Source: Rehmannia glutinosa (Eukaryota; Streptophyta; Magnoliopsida; Lamiales; Orobanchaceae). Taken from it: a stretch of DNA of 64,000 nucleotides. The notes beneath the pieces were generated by a model. The model did no database searches. It was not told the DNA's origin and worked only from the letters and a program-made list of their open reading frames with translations. The stretch spans positions 23,722,317 through 23,786,316 of the forward strand of contig CM071931.1 of NCBI GenBank assembly GCA_016081115.2, written 5' to 3'. The translations under genes and the position numbers were made by a program. How positions within the stretch are numbered: position 1 is the stretch's first letter; every line of letters starts with the position of its first letter. This document shows positions 48,445-59,739 of the stretch, one piece after another.

Positions 48445-49257
48445 TGTTGGGTATCTATCTGCCTCTAAATAGATTGATACACGGAGTACCAAATAGCAAA
48501 TGTTACAGACTCAATAAAACCTATTAATACAAGTAATACTCTAGACTCTTTTCCGAAAGTAAAGTACAACAGATGAACTGAAAGTAAACAGAGTATAACA
48601 CAAAATATAACGGGATAAAACCCCAAGATCCGAATATTGAAAATTATTCGGCTCAGGACCAGTTTTTCCCAAACCACAGTCATCACCAGAGATTCATCCA
48701 AAGAACCAAGAAATGGAACCCAAGCAGCCAAGCCAACAAAAGCCCTCAAGAACCCAAAGTGTTTGAACCCTCGAAACCGGAAGAAACCCTAGAAAACCCC
48801 TCGAACCACCCAAACCCTAATATCACTCAGAAATAGGGAAATCGTCCACAGAGGAAGTGAACAAGTTAGATAACACTCAGATCTAACACTATCACCTCAA
48901 GAATCACACAGAAATCCAACAAGGTGGTGAGATTTCTAGAGAGAGAGAGCTCGGAGAAACTCAGAGAAGAATCGAGAGAGAAGAGAGAGAAAATCACAGA
49001 GAATTGTGAATTAGGGTTCGGGGTTGGGGAGATTAAATAGGGTTAATGAACGAACCAGATCACATGGCAAGAATGGACGGATAGGATGAGAAGCAAAGGA
49101 TCCGCGGACCAAGCTTCCGAATCCCGCAGTCCGAAACCGCGACCCGGGTTCACAAACGGGTTAAACCTAATGGGTCAAGGTTGCATAATGGGTCAGCCGA
49201 CTTGGGCCATGGATTGTTAATAATCGGATCGTACAAAATGGGCCAACCAATACAACA
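48445..49257 (-). repeat. 3' LTR of the Tork element (minus strand)
   Basis: Plus-strand ends are TGTTGGGTATC and CAATACAACA. Most differences from the other LTR cluster between 49060 and 49235. Confidence 0.95.
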
Positions 49258-49258
49258 A

Positions 49259-49271
49259 TCTCCACCTTTGG
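49259..49271 (-). other. Polypurine tract of the Tork element
   Basis: Read on the minus strand, CCAAAGGTGGAGA lies directly before the 3' LTR. Confidence 0.75.
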
Positions 49272-49833
49272 CTCATTATGAATCATTAGACAAACTTAGG
49301 GAAAATAACTGGTCATCATCATTGCCGATTGCCTTCCCAGCACTTAAGCTAAGAAGGACTTAAGTTACATCAGCACCAAAGCTGACTGCAACTAAGAAAG
49401 GATCTCAACAAGCACACAAAGAAGTCAAGTTCCCCCATTGAATTAATATAAGCACACAAAGAAACATTAATTCAACAGCTTTTGATTCAACAAACACATA
49501 GTAATCACAAAACCCAACATAAGGGCTACTAACCGGTAATCAATCACCAGTGTCAAAATTTAGAATTTTCAAACAAGTTTTGAACTTTGATAAGGGTAGA
49601 CACTTAGTACCCATATCGCCAGGTTGTATTCGGATGCCACTTTTTCCGCATGACAAGCCCTTTAGAAACAATATCCCTTATAAAATGAAATCTAACATCA
49701 ATATGTTTTGTTCTCATGTCATGAAAAAGCGGATTCTTACAAAGTCAATACCGAGTTGGGAGTCAAAAATACAACAACATTTTGTTTTAGAAAACCAATT
49801 TCGAAACAAGTCCTTTAAGCCACAAAGCTTCTT

Positions 49834-52781
49834 TTAAAGCCTCAGAATATGACAACATATTCGACTCAGGTAGAAAGGGCCACAATATGTTGCGGTTGGG
49901 ATTTCCAACTTATGCAAGAGCCACAAAGGGTAAAAACATAAGAAGTTGTTGATTTTCTCATTATCTTTATCATTTGCATAGTTGGAATCCACATATCCTT
50001 TTAAAACAACACCATTTTTACACTTAGAAAATTTAAGGCAATAATCGGTTGAATGTCTAAGATATCTCAATAACCACTTCAAAGCATTCCAATGCACCAA
50101 ACCAGATTAGACATAAATCTACTAAGGCAAGAAACAAAGATAGGCAATGTCGGTCTAGTCGACCATTAAGTACATAATGTATCCAATGGCATTAGCATAA
50201 GGAATGTTTTGCATAGAAGAGATTTCAAGATCGCTTTTAGGGGGTGATCCCTACTTAACACAAAGTGAGCAAAGAAGAGGGACATTCACAGATTTTGCAT
50301 TACACATAGAGAATTTTTGTAAAATTTTCTCAACATATGAAGATTGATGAAGATAGAGCACAGAGTTATTTCTATCCCTATCAATATTCATTCCAAGTAT
50401 TTTCTTAGCATCACCTAAGAATTTCATGTCAAATTTAGCACTTAAGCAATTTTTAACATAGTCAATAGCCTTAATGCAAGGTCCAATCAAAAGCATATCA
50501 TCCACATAGATCGGCAAGAAAAACAGAGACATAGCATCAAGTTTGAAATACGGCAATGGTCAAATTGGCTTCTGCTGCACTTCAAATCAAGCATGCACTC
50601 GATCAAATTTTTTATTCCACTTGTCTAGGTGATTGCTTTAAACCATACAAAGACTTTTTCAACAAACATACATGGTTAGGTTTGGATTTGTCTTCAAAAC
50701 CCTCAGGTTGTTTCATAAAAATTTGTTCTTCCAAATCACCATGTAAAAAAGCAGTTTTAACATCAAGTTGCTTTAGTTCCCAATCAAACTGAGCCACTAA
50801 AGCTAGCATAATTCTCACAGTTACAAACTTCACAACAGGTGCAAAAATCTCAGTGTAATCAATGCCTTCTTTCTGAGTAAAACCTTTTGCAACTAATCTA
50901 GCTTTGTATCTAACACCTTCATTTTCTTGTTTGATTTTAAACAACCATTTACAATCAACAATGGAACAATTAATGTTTTGGGACAAGTTCCCGGTGTTAT
51001 TCACATACAAAGAAGTCATTTCATCTTGCATAGCACTCGGCCATTTCACGAATTCACACGAGTTCACAAATCAAGATAGGTTTTAGGCTCGAATTTTCAA
51101 TTGATTCAAACACCGAGAACACATAAGAAGTTAAGTGAAAATCAACAAACTTATTAGGGATTCTAATGTTCCTTCTTGTTCTATCTCTTGTTAACACATA
51201 ATCATTCAAGTTATCATTATCAGCATGCTCATGATTCAATTCAGTGTCAACTAGAGGAAATTCATCATGCTCATTATCATTCAATTCAGCATTATCATTC
51301 TCAATATCATTGTGCACATCATTAGCATTCACAGGATCATGCTCAGCATCAATCATATCAGAGTTATCATTCACAGAGATAGAAGGCACATTAGAAAGCT
51401 ACACCTTATTAGGAGTAGTGGAGTTTTGAGTTTCAGAAACATTTTTAGAAACATCAAGGCAGGGGAACTCATTTTCATTAAAAACCACATCCCTGCTAAT
51501 CAACACTTTAAAACCATTTTCAGATTTAGACCACAATTTGTACCCTTTAACCCCATCAGGGTATCCCAAAAAAACACATTTTAAAGATCTTGGATCAAGT
51601 TTGTCAACCTTTTGGTGGACAAAGGCCGAATGTACAAAAATTTTAAGTTTGAAAAGTCCACAGTTTACCGGACCAAACTTGTTCAGGTATTTACCTTTCA
51701 AAGGTACAGATGGTGATCTATTAATCACATAAGCGGTGTATGAACAAATTTTCACCCCAGAACTTTTTGGAAAGTCCAGATGTACTTAACATACTTCTCA
51801 CCCTTTCCAAAAGAGTTCTATTCATCCTCTCAGCAACACCATTTTGCTGAGGGGTGTAAGGCACAGACTTGTGTCTTACAATGCCTGAATCAACACAAAG
51901 TTGATCAATGAGTTGGTTGCAAAATTCCAACCCATTATCAGTTCTCAAATACTTGATTTTCTTTCCAGTCTGATTTTCTATCAAGATTTTCCAATTTTGA
52001 AGTTTTTCAAAAACATCAGACTTATTTTTCATAAGAAATACAAACACTTTTCTTGAAAAGTCGTCAATCACAGATAGAAAATACCTATTCCCACCATGTG
52101 TAGGAACACTAGCAGGGCCCCAAACATCAGCATGTAAGTATTCAAGAATGTCGATTGCATGAAGATTGTTTTGGATAAGATGAGTAGGAAACCGACTCTT
52201 TGTTGTTTACCATAAATGCATGAGTCACGAAGGGGAACACAAGTAAGCTTATCATTTCCAAAACATCCTTCTTTATGCAACAATTCAAGACCTTTAGAAC
52301 TTATATGACCAAACCTTTTATGCCGAGTTCGCTTTTTATCAATCACGAGTTCACATTGGTCATAGAGTTCACATTGTTCACAGAATTTAGCATGCAAGAG
52401 ACAGACGGCAAAGATTACAAACATACGGGTTCCTTTTTCTTTTCACTTTAGCAATAATAAGGGAACCTTTCATGATTTTCATCAAACCCTTACCCCATCT
52501 TCCTCATAACCATCATGCTCAAGCATGGCACAGAGATCAAGTTGTTAGGGACAGATCGGAACATGCCTTACATCATTTAGAGTCAAAACAAAACCAGAAT
52601 CAAGTTTCAAGCACACAAGACCAACACCAATCACTTGACATTTCTTATCATTTGCCATAGAAATGCATCCATTTTGCACGCACGAAGCATATGAGGCAAA
52701 TAAGTGTTTAAAAGGTGTCATGTGAAATGTGCAAGCAGAGTCAATAAGCCAATCATTTTCACCGAAAGAATTTGAAGGCAC
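49834..52781 (-). pseudogene. Tork-type pol (protease-integrase-RT-RNase H), broken
   Basis: In order, right to left: protease WLIDSACTFHM (about 52740) with the active-site DSA; pre-integrase block with KRFGHISSKGLELLHKEG; integrase core IDDFSRKVFVF, YLRTDNGLEF, TPQQNGVAERMNRT; RT with KARLVAKGFTQKEG, LKQLDVKTAFLHG and the catalytic YVDD (about 50500); RNase H start GYVDSNYAND with little after it. Compared with Tnt1 the RNase H half is much degraded. Frame changes occur near 52430-52540, 52070, 51740, 51395, 50600 and 50110-50250. The linker 51389-51054 is Asp/Asn-rich. Confidence 0.9.
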
Positions 52782-52883
52782 AAAGATTCACGAATCATGC
52801 ACTTATGCACCATAAACACATCACCCATGTGATCATTGCGATTGTCAAGTTCACGAATCATTGGTTTGGTTCTTGTTATTCGA

Positions 52884-54100
52884 TTATTGTTCGTTATTCC
52901 CGGGCTTTGTACATTCTTTTATGTAATGGCCATGTTCTCCACGATTATAGCATTTCCTATTGTTCTTAGGCCTAGAACGGATCTCCTCTCTTTTTACTCC
53001 TCTTCCTACTAGGGTTTCATTATTGTTATTCCCATTCCTCCTATTCTCGAGGTCTACCCCGACATGCATAACCTTCCCCCTACCCCCATTCCCCTTGGAT
53101 ATTTTTAGATCTAATTCCTTACTCTTAAGGCCATTAATCACAAAATCAAGGGTAATAGAGTCTCTACCATACTTAATGGCGATTTCACATCAAAGATAAG
53201 AATCGGGGATGGCATTTAGCAACACAATAGAGTATAATCATCAATGTTTTTATCACCATTAAGTTTGATATCTTGTATCAATTTTGTAAAAACATCCAAG
53301 TTCTCATCCATATCCTTAGTCAAATCCAGTTTGAATCAAAAACTTTTCAAGTAGAAAGAGTTTTGAGGGTAGGGAAGTTTCAGTGTAAAGTTCTTGCAAT
53401 TTTTCCCCGCAGGGCTTTGGCGAGTTAACTTGCCAACTTTTCTCAAAACAAAGATCGAGATTAAGGATAATGGATGAGTAAGCAAATTCATCAAGTTCAG
53501 ATTTTATTTCAAAGAAAGATCTTTATCGAGTACTTTTGATCAATAGCTTTAAAACATTTCTCACAATTAAAATCCCCTTCATTTTTTGTTGCCAAATAGA
53601 AAAATCACTTTTCCCATTAAAGGGTTCCATATGATAACCAGATGCACCACCATATTCACGATAAAGCCACGAGGATATCATCAAGAATATAGCACAAAAC
53701 AAGGTATCACACTATCAAATATCACAGGTAAGCAATAAGTGGACCACACAGTCCAATGACAACAAAAAATAAAGAGCAAATAATGGACCACACAGAGTCC
53801 AAAGACGATCAAGATAAGCAAGAAAAGGCACACAGACAGGACCACACGAGTCCAAGAGAACCAATATCAACAGAAAGTAAAGCTAGGTGGATTCCCTTTG
53901 CACCTCAGGATTCCACTGCACTCAAGGCACAGGGTCAAGAGGCTAATGCTCAGGGTTTCCCTAAACTAAGTACTAACTGATAGTAAATGAGAGAGAAAGA
54001 GGGTAAAGAGAATCTTACAACCAGGAGCCTGTCCTGGGTTCTCACCACAACCAAGTACACCAGGGAGCCAACAGATCACCAAGAAGCTCAAGAACCAGAA
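52884..54100 (-). pseudogene. Tork-type gag, broken
   Basis: Only the 3' part is easily read: 53141-52884 holds a Lys/Arg-rich stretch and a nucleocapsid zinc knuckle CYNRGEHGHYIKEC in which the second Cys of CX2CX4HX4C is Arg, so zinc binding should fail. The upstream part (53200-54100) has the length expected for capsid but many stops. Its start near the primer site was not located. Confidence 0.65.
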
Positions 54101-54125
54101 GCACCAACCCACCACGAGGCAGATA

Positions 54126-54140
54126 GGTGCTCTGATACCA
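54126..54140 (-). other. Primer-binding site (tRNA-iMet) of the Tork element
   Basis: Minus-strand TGGTATCAGAGCACC, one base from the LTR end, is the canonical copia primer site complementary to initiator-methionine tRNA. It fixes the element orientation. Confidence 0.92.
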
Positions 54141-54141
54141 C

Positions 54142-54952
54142 TGTTGGGTATCTATCTGCCTCTAAATAGATTGATACACGGAGTACCAAATAGCAAATGT
54201 TACAGACTCAATAAAACCTATTAATACAAGTAATACTCTAGACTCTTTTCCGAAAGTAAAGTACAACAGATGAACTGAAAGTAAACAGAGTATAACACAA
54301 AATATAACGGGATAAAACCCCAAGATCCGAATATTGAAAATTATTCGGCTCGGGACCAGTTTTTCCCAAACCACAAAGCTGTCACCAGAGATTCAACCAA
54401 AGAACCAAGAAATGGAACCCAAGCAGCCAAGCCAACAAAAGCCCTCAAGAACCCAAAGTGTTTGAACCCTCGAAACCGGAAGAAACCCTAGAAAACCCCT
54501 CGAACCACCCAAACCCTAATATCACTCAGAAATAGGGAAATCGTCCACAGAGGAAGTGAACAAGTTAGATAACACTCAGATCTAACACTATCACCTCAAG
54601 AATCACACAGAAATCCAACAAGGTGGTGAGATTTCTAGAGAGAGAGAGCTCGGAGAAACTCAGAGAAGAATCGAGAGAGAAGAGAGAGAAAATCACAGAG
54701 AATTGTGAATTAGGGTTCGGGGTTGGGGAGATTAAATAGGGTTAATGAACGAACCAGATCACACGGCAAGAATGGACGGACAGGATGAGAAGCAAAGGAT
54801 CCGCGGACCAAACTTCCGGATCCCGCAGATCCAAACCGACCGGGTTCACAAACGGGTTAAACCTAATGGGTCAAGTTGCATAATGGGGGTCTTGACTTGG
54901 GCCATGGATTGTTAATAACTGGATCATACAAAATGGGCCAACCAATACAACA
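54142..54952 (-). repeat. 5' LTR of the Tork element (minus strand)
   Basis: Direct repeat of 48445-49257. Confidence 0.95.
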
Positions 54953-54957
54953 CTTTT

Positions 54958-55182
54958 TAATCTTTAATTCAATTTAAGTGCTAAACTAATACACCAACAC
55001 TTAGATTCCCTTATGCCGACAACAGCCCCGCAGGTATATCAATATTTCCAACAAATCAGGAATATTATCAATATTTCCAACAAATCAGGAAACAATCAAA
55101 CACGAACACCGACGTAAATACGTAGCTATATATTGTATAGCAAACACGACCGAGTTGATCATACCTAGCCTTTTCCTCTCTC
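54958..55182. other. Upstream region of the NAC gene
   Basis: Contains a 25-base direct repeat (55038-55062 and 55067-55091, core AATATTTCCAACAAATC). The retrotransposon ends only about 225 bp before the TATA box. Confidence 0.6.
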
Positions 55183-55226
55183 TATAAACTACTCCTAAAA
55201 CCCTACGTTTTTTTCCTAAAACCCTA
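55183..55226 (+). promoter_or_regulatory. NAC gene core promoter: TATA box and two telo-box motifs
   Basis: TATAAA at 55183-55188 is 56 bases before the ATG. AAACCCTA (telo-box) occurs at 55198-55205 and 55219-55226 within a duplicated 21-base segment (CCTAAAACCCTACG). Telo-boxes are known near start sites of many plant genes, especially translation-related ones. Function here is inferred. Confidence 0.6.
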
Positions 55227-55243
55227 CGTTTTTTACAGAATCA

Positions 55244-57404
55244 TTGGAGAACCACAATATGATTAATCCGTTTCGAAATCACAACTCCGAGCCCATAAAT
55301 CTCGTACCACTTTCACGTATTATTGTCAACAATGAAGAGACTACTAATATCAACAGTGATGATGATCAATACTTGATAAACGTCGGCGGCGGCCAAGAAG
55401 AGATGATTGGAAATCATGTCAACAATGATATTCAATACTTGATGGACGGAGGCCAGGAACAGTTGATCACGAACAACAGCCTACTAGATGATGATCATGA
55501 GATGGTTAATTTCAATGTTGATGAGCTCTTGATTGATGGCAGCCTAGAAGATCATATCGGCAATATTGACGAAGAAGAGACCGAGACCGCAGCGATCTGC
55601 GTTGATGATTACTTGATCAATGGTGGCCTAGATGAGATGGTCTTCATCAACAATATTAATAATATTGATGAATACTCGTCGAACAATGGTTGTGGGGCAC
55701 AAGAGATTATTATCAACTGCGGCCAAAATGATCATAATGAGATGATCATGATATGCGACAATATTTTTCTGCCCATCGGTTATCGTTTTCAACCGACTGA
55801 CGATGAACTTATAATTCATTTTTTGAAGAAGAAGGTGGAAAATGAGGCGCTGCCCCCAACAACATTCATAACCTTAACGTATATGACTTCAGTCCACAAA
55901 ATCTTGCCGGTAAGTTTCATTTAAATATCGATCAACTTTAATTGTTGTCTATATTCTGCTGTTTTTTATAAGGATGAAATGATAATCTTGCTATCAAGAA
56001 AATGAATTTCGTAATAATCTGTCGTATTCTTGATTTATCAAGATTATATATGCCTGCTTCCTTGAAAATTTTATAAATCATCGGTTTCGGAGGATCGAAA
56101 GGCTCCACCTCTTTTTTTCCGATATCTGTTTCGAAATGATTTTGCAATATGCTATATTCCATATATAAATATTGAATCTGATTTCGATGTGTATATATAC
56201 GCATGTGTGTGTGTTTTGGTTTTTTTGGCAAAACGATTTGCTGGTTTGTGTAGGTTTTATGAATGTCCAAATATATTTTTATTCTAATTAATATTACTGT
56301 ATCTTGATTTTTGTTATCGTAAGTAGGACAGGAATAAAGAAATGTAGTTTTATGGGGTAGTATTTGTAATAATCTGTTAATTCAATTTGGCATTCACTAT
56401 TTTTACTGCCCCGGGCTAGATGGGATTTGACGGCCCAACTGGATTATCTATTTTTTTTTTTAATTCCCAGTCATGAATTTAATCAATGACTCGGGTTCAG
56501 ATTTTTTTTAAAAAAAAAAAAAGAAAAACGTTGTTGAGTCGCTTGAGCCATGGAATTAGTTCATGATCCATTTTATAATTTTAACAAACCCCCAAGTACC
56601 ACATTGTGTAACATATTTTCACATTTATATAATATTCAGTTAAAAATTTTGAATATACTATATATGTTTAATTATTATGGATTTGGTTGTAAAATATATA
56701 TATATATATGTATATATATATGTTATGATAGGTTTGGCATTGAATGAACTAAAGCCCGTTAAGAAAATACTGATCCAAAGTTTAAATAGAAGTAGAAAAG
56801 CTAGTTAAAATATTACATATCTAAATAGTTGAAAATGAAATACAGAAAGTGTTAATTCTTAATGGTGGATTACTCAGTCAAGAATTTTTTAATATGCGCG
56901 CGTTATGTATATAGGTTGTACAGTGTGTATTATTTTGTGGTGCATTTGAGTCTTTGGATTCAAAAATATAAAGTTTATTATTCTATCCATACAGATAAGT
57001 TTGGAAGAAATGAAGAGAAGGAAATGTACTTCTTTACTCAACTGGATGCGAGAAATAAGCAAGCTACATATGTTAAACGAACAACTCCAAAAGGACACTG
57101 GAAGGCCACATCTGGTGACAAGCGTATCGTATACAATGGCGAAGAAGTTGGATGTTGTAAGACGTTGGTGTATTATGAGGGCAAATCATCAAAGACCAAT
57201 TGGATTATGCATGAGTACAGGCTCAAAGATCACTCAAATGTACGTATAGAAGTTTCATTATCTAACTAACATTAACAATCGATAATACACCTCATATACA
57301 TTTTTGAATTACAACTAATTAATTTCATTTGTTGTGTGTGCATATTGTAGGTTGGGAATAATTTGGTGCTCTGTAAAATCCATAATCACAAGAAAGGCAA
57401 ATAG
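55244..57404 (+). CDS. NAC-domain transcription factor, NAC domain at C-terminus (three exons, possible frameshift)
   Basis: Exons 55244-55909, 56995-57239 and 57351-57404 (stop TAG), with GT donors at 55910 and 57240 and AG acceptors before 56995 and 57351. Exon 1 encodes about 175 residues rich in Asp, Glu, Asn, Ile and Leu with loose repeats (DQYLINVGGG, IQYLMDGGQ, DELLIDGS, DDYLINGGL). The NAC domain follows: LPIGYRFQPTDDELIIHFLKKK from residue 176; NLNVYDFSPQNL; exon 2 EKEMYFFTQLD, GHWKATSGDK, TLVYYEGKS, WIMHEYRL; exon 3 LVLCKI. NAC proteins bind DNA in the nucleus. The usual variable C-terminal activation region is absent; the acidic N-terminus may replace it. Between subdomains A and B the frame shifts by one base at a C5 run (55853-55857): real damage or a homopolymer error. 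Intron 1 is about 1.1 kb. Confidence 0.8.
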
Positions 57405-57599
57405 ATCAAACAAAAATGCACCAAGGTGAATTGACTGTTGCAAATAGATTACAATATGTTAAGCTGTTTATTATTTGAGGTAAGTTTGGTAGAAATCGTT
57501 AACTTGCTAATTATGCTGCTCTAATACTGACCCCTTAAACTGAATTATGAAGATGCTGATGACTTAAAGAATCTGCTAATCGATTATCGGTTTCTGCCA
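57405..57599. other. Downstream region of the NAC gene
   Basis: Probably 3' UTR and flank; no clear polyadenylation signal or coding sequence. Confidence 0.4.
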
Positions 57600-58320
57600 A
57601 CTGATATATAATTAATGAACATCTTGTTCATTAGAAGAAGGTCAACAACGAAGAGATATGATTTGCATCTTGGAGGTCTTGCTGGTGAGCTTAATTATTC
57701 GATCAACTTCTTATATGTATGCAATAAAATGAATATTCTCAAAATAATGTCTTTAATTTCTCAGATGGATTTCATCGTCTCTCACATCTTTAGAGAAGGC
57801 AATTGTGTCGTTGATGCATTAACAAGACTTTTTATCCGCTTCCTTGGATGTCTGATGCTCCCATATATTGAGATTTTGGAAGATTTGAACAATGATTGTA
57901 TTTGACAAACAATTTTTTCCGTTTTATGCAACAATTGCTTTTTCTTTGGCTAGGGGTACTCTTTTTCCCAATCAAAAGTTTTTTCCATTGGGTTTTAACG
58001 AGGCCCCAATTTTTTAGCTATTTGACCGGCTTGTGGTCAATTTTTCGCTTTTTACTGTACATCGATCAGCTAGTTGCTCGGTTTTGTGAGCAACAATATT
58101 TTCTCTTATTTTATATTACTATTCGATTTGTTTGAAAAATCTTGCAGCAGCGTGGTTAGGATTATTGGCACTAGTGTTTTGCTTGCTTTGATCTGGCGAC
58201 TCATTCTGCATTTGTTACCCTATGCCCTTTGGAAGAAATGGGAAAATCCCAACAAGACTTTGTTGTATTGTTCATTAGGTTCTTGGTTGGTGGGTTGTGT
58301 GTGTGTTTAATAGGATGGCA
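57600..58320 (+). mobile_element. LINE-derived fragment with RNase H end
   Basis: 57615-57905 contains FIVSHIFREGNCVVDALTRL, the C-terminal signature (HxxREGNxxADxLA) of the RNase H domain carried by plant LINEs and LINE-derived proteins; the usual Ala before Asp is Val. The following sequence (57906-58320) is T-rich with no open frame and resembles the 3' tail of such elements. No reverse transcriptase or poly(A) tail is seen, so this is only a decayed fragment. Confidence 0.5.
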
Positions 58321-58542
58321 AAACTTGTCATTGTACTGAAATAAGAAATGAATGTATTTTTTATAATGCAATGTTTTTATTATCTTTTTGCCTACTCCGG
58401 TCTGGAACAACTGTAAAAATCTTCCCATAGTTTGATTTTGAGAAAGTACATCATTTTCAGCATTCCTATGGAGGGTGAGGTTTCTGGTGCTTAAATTTAT
58501 ATTTGTTCTAGTGGAAATTGTGATTTTGAGAAACCTTTTTAT

Positions 58543-58811
58543 TATCTTATTGGAATAACTATAAAAACACCATTGAGACTTGAATTAATTACATAAAATC
58601 CCAAGGTTTTTTGGAGATTACGAAAAAACTCTTTAGGTTTGATCCACCTTGTATATCCCCTCTCCATATGCAAAACACATTTCAAAAGCTCATCTTACGT
58701 GTATCAAAATGTTATAGTTACCTCTTAAATTTAAGACAAAATCAAACCTCTTGGTGTTTTTGCAGCTAGACCAAACCTTAGGGGTTTTTTTGTAATTATT
58801 CCTATCTTATT
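58543..58811. mobile_element. MITE with perfect 9-bp target duplication (Mutator-type)
   Basis: The element is 58552-58802 (251 bp), flanked by TATCTTATT on both sides (58543-58551 and 58803-58811). Ends GGAATAACTATAAAAAC and, on the other strand, GGAATAATTACAAAAA are imperfect inverted repeats. Nine bases is the usual duplication length of Mutator-like elements. Same family as 47371-47658. Confidence 0.88.
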
Positions 58812-59739
58812 AGACCTCAGATGTGGGAATGTCTGTCTATGATTTGAGACCAACTTGAAGATGTTACTCGTTTTAGGAATAACGATTAAGTTAGTTGTTG
58901 CACCTGGAACTTAGACCAACTTTTTTATTTGAAGTAACATAAATGACACAAGTAAGATATTCCGAGCTGCCAAATTAAATGTGGAGTGTTTTCATATTAT
59001 AATAGGAATAACAAACATGAGTAGAATGCTAGGATGTAAAGCTTTTGTTGCGCCTAAGAAAGACAGTTAGGACAGCTTAATTACAAAAACGTTGTGTTAT
59101 CTTTTAAAATTACAAATACCCTTGAGATTTGTATTAGGGTGAAATTTGTAAAATGGAAACATATGCTAAAAGAGGGGTATTTGTATTTTTGACAGATAGT
59201 TGGATTTTATGGTAATTAGGCTAAGCCTTATCCGTGGCACCTAATTCTGAGATTCCGTCCTCTATGCGTACTTAATCGAATTAATCTCATTTTAGTTATA
59301 CATTAAGCAGATTTAAGATTCATAACATGCTAATTTTCATACCTTTTTATCGCTGCTTATTGAAAATGTCTTCATCTATTCACAATGGGTTGGAGCTTTA
59401 GATTATAACTCATTGTGATATAAATCAACAATTAAATTGCTCCAGAGTAATTGAATGTTGGGTTCGAATGGCTCTGAGATACTTGGCAAAATGAAGTTAG
59501 AAACTGTACATTATTATTCTCCTGAAGGCATGAACCATCCAAATCATTTGCATTTTGTCTAATGTCTGTTGAATCCACAATACTACAATACTGATACTAA
59601 AATTCAAACCCGAATATTGAAAATACGATTAACTCATGATGGAAAAAAAATTGCCCAAGGAAGTTACAACATTGTCATAACCGAACGACAAACAAACTTC
59701 GTTACGCCCCAAATAAGCTTTTCTCTCATGTACAACAAA
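58812..59739. other. Non-coding, with a third degraded MITE copy
   Basis: 59075-59222 begins TTAATTACAAAAAC and ends GGTAATTAGG with TACCCTTGAG near the left, as in the MITEs at 47371 and 58552, but decayed. Nothing else recognised. Confidence 0.4.

Larger units (their letters stand above)
48440..54957 (-). mobile_element. Tork/Tnt1-like Ty1/copia retrotransposon with CTTTT target duplication
   Basis: LTRs at 48445-49257 and 54142-54952 are direct repeats of about 812 bp. CTTTT occurs exactly at 48440-48444 and 54953-54957, a perfect 5-bp target duplication. The primer-binding site is read on the minus strand next to the right LTR, so the element runs right to left. Pol motifs (PR, IN, RT, RNase H) resemble Tnt1. 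LTRs differ at about 15-20 positions by eye (around 2-3 percent), so it is the youngest large element here, yet its genes are already broken. Confidence 0.95.

Noticed and set aside
48465..48749. 94-codon minus-strand ORF with membrane-like segments, repeated at 54162-54374
   Set aside because: Both lie within the two LTRs of the Tork element.
57615..57905. Independent host RNase H gene
   Set aside because: Only the last part of the domain is present, without the catalytic acids of the front half; better explained as a LINE remnant.
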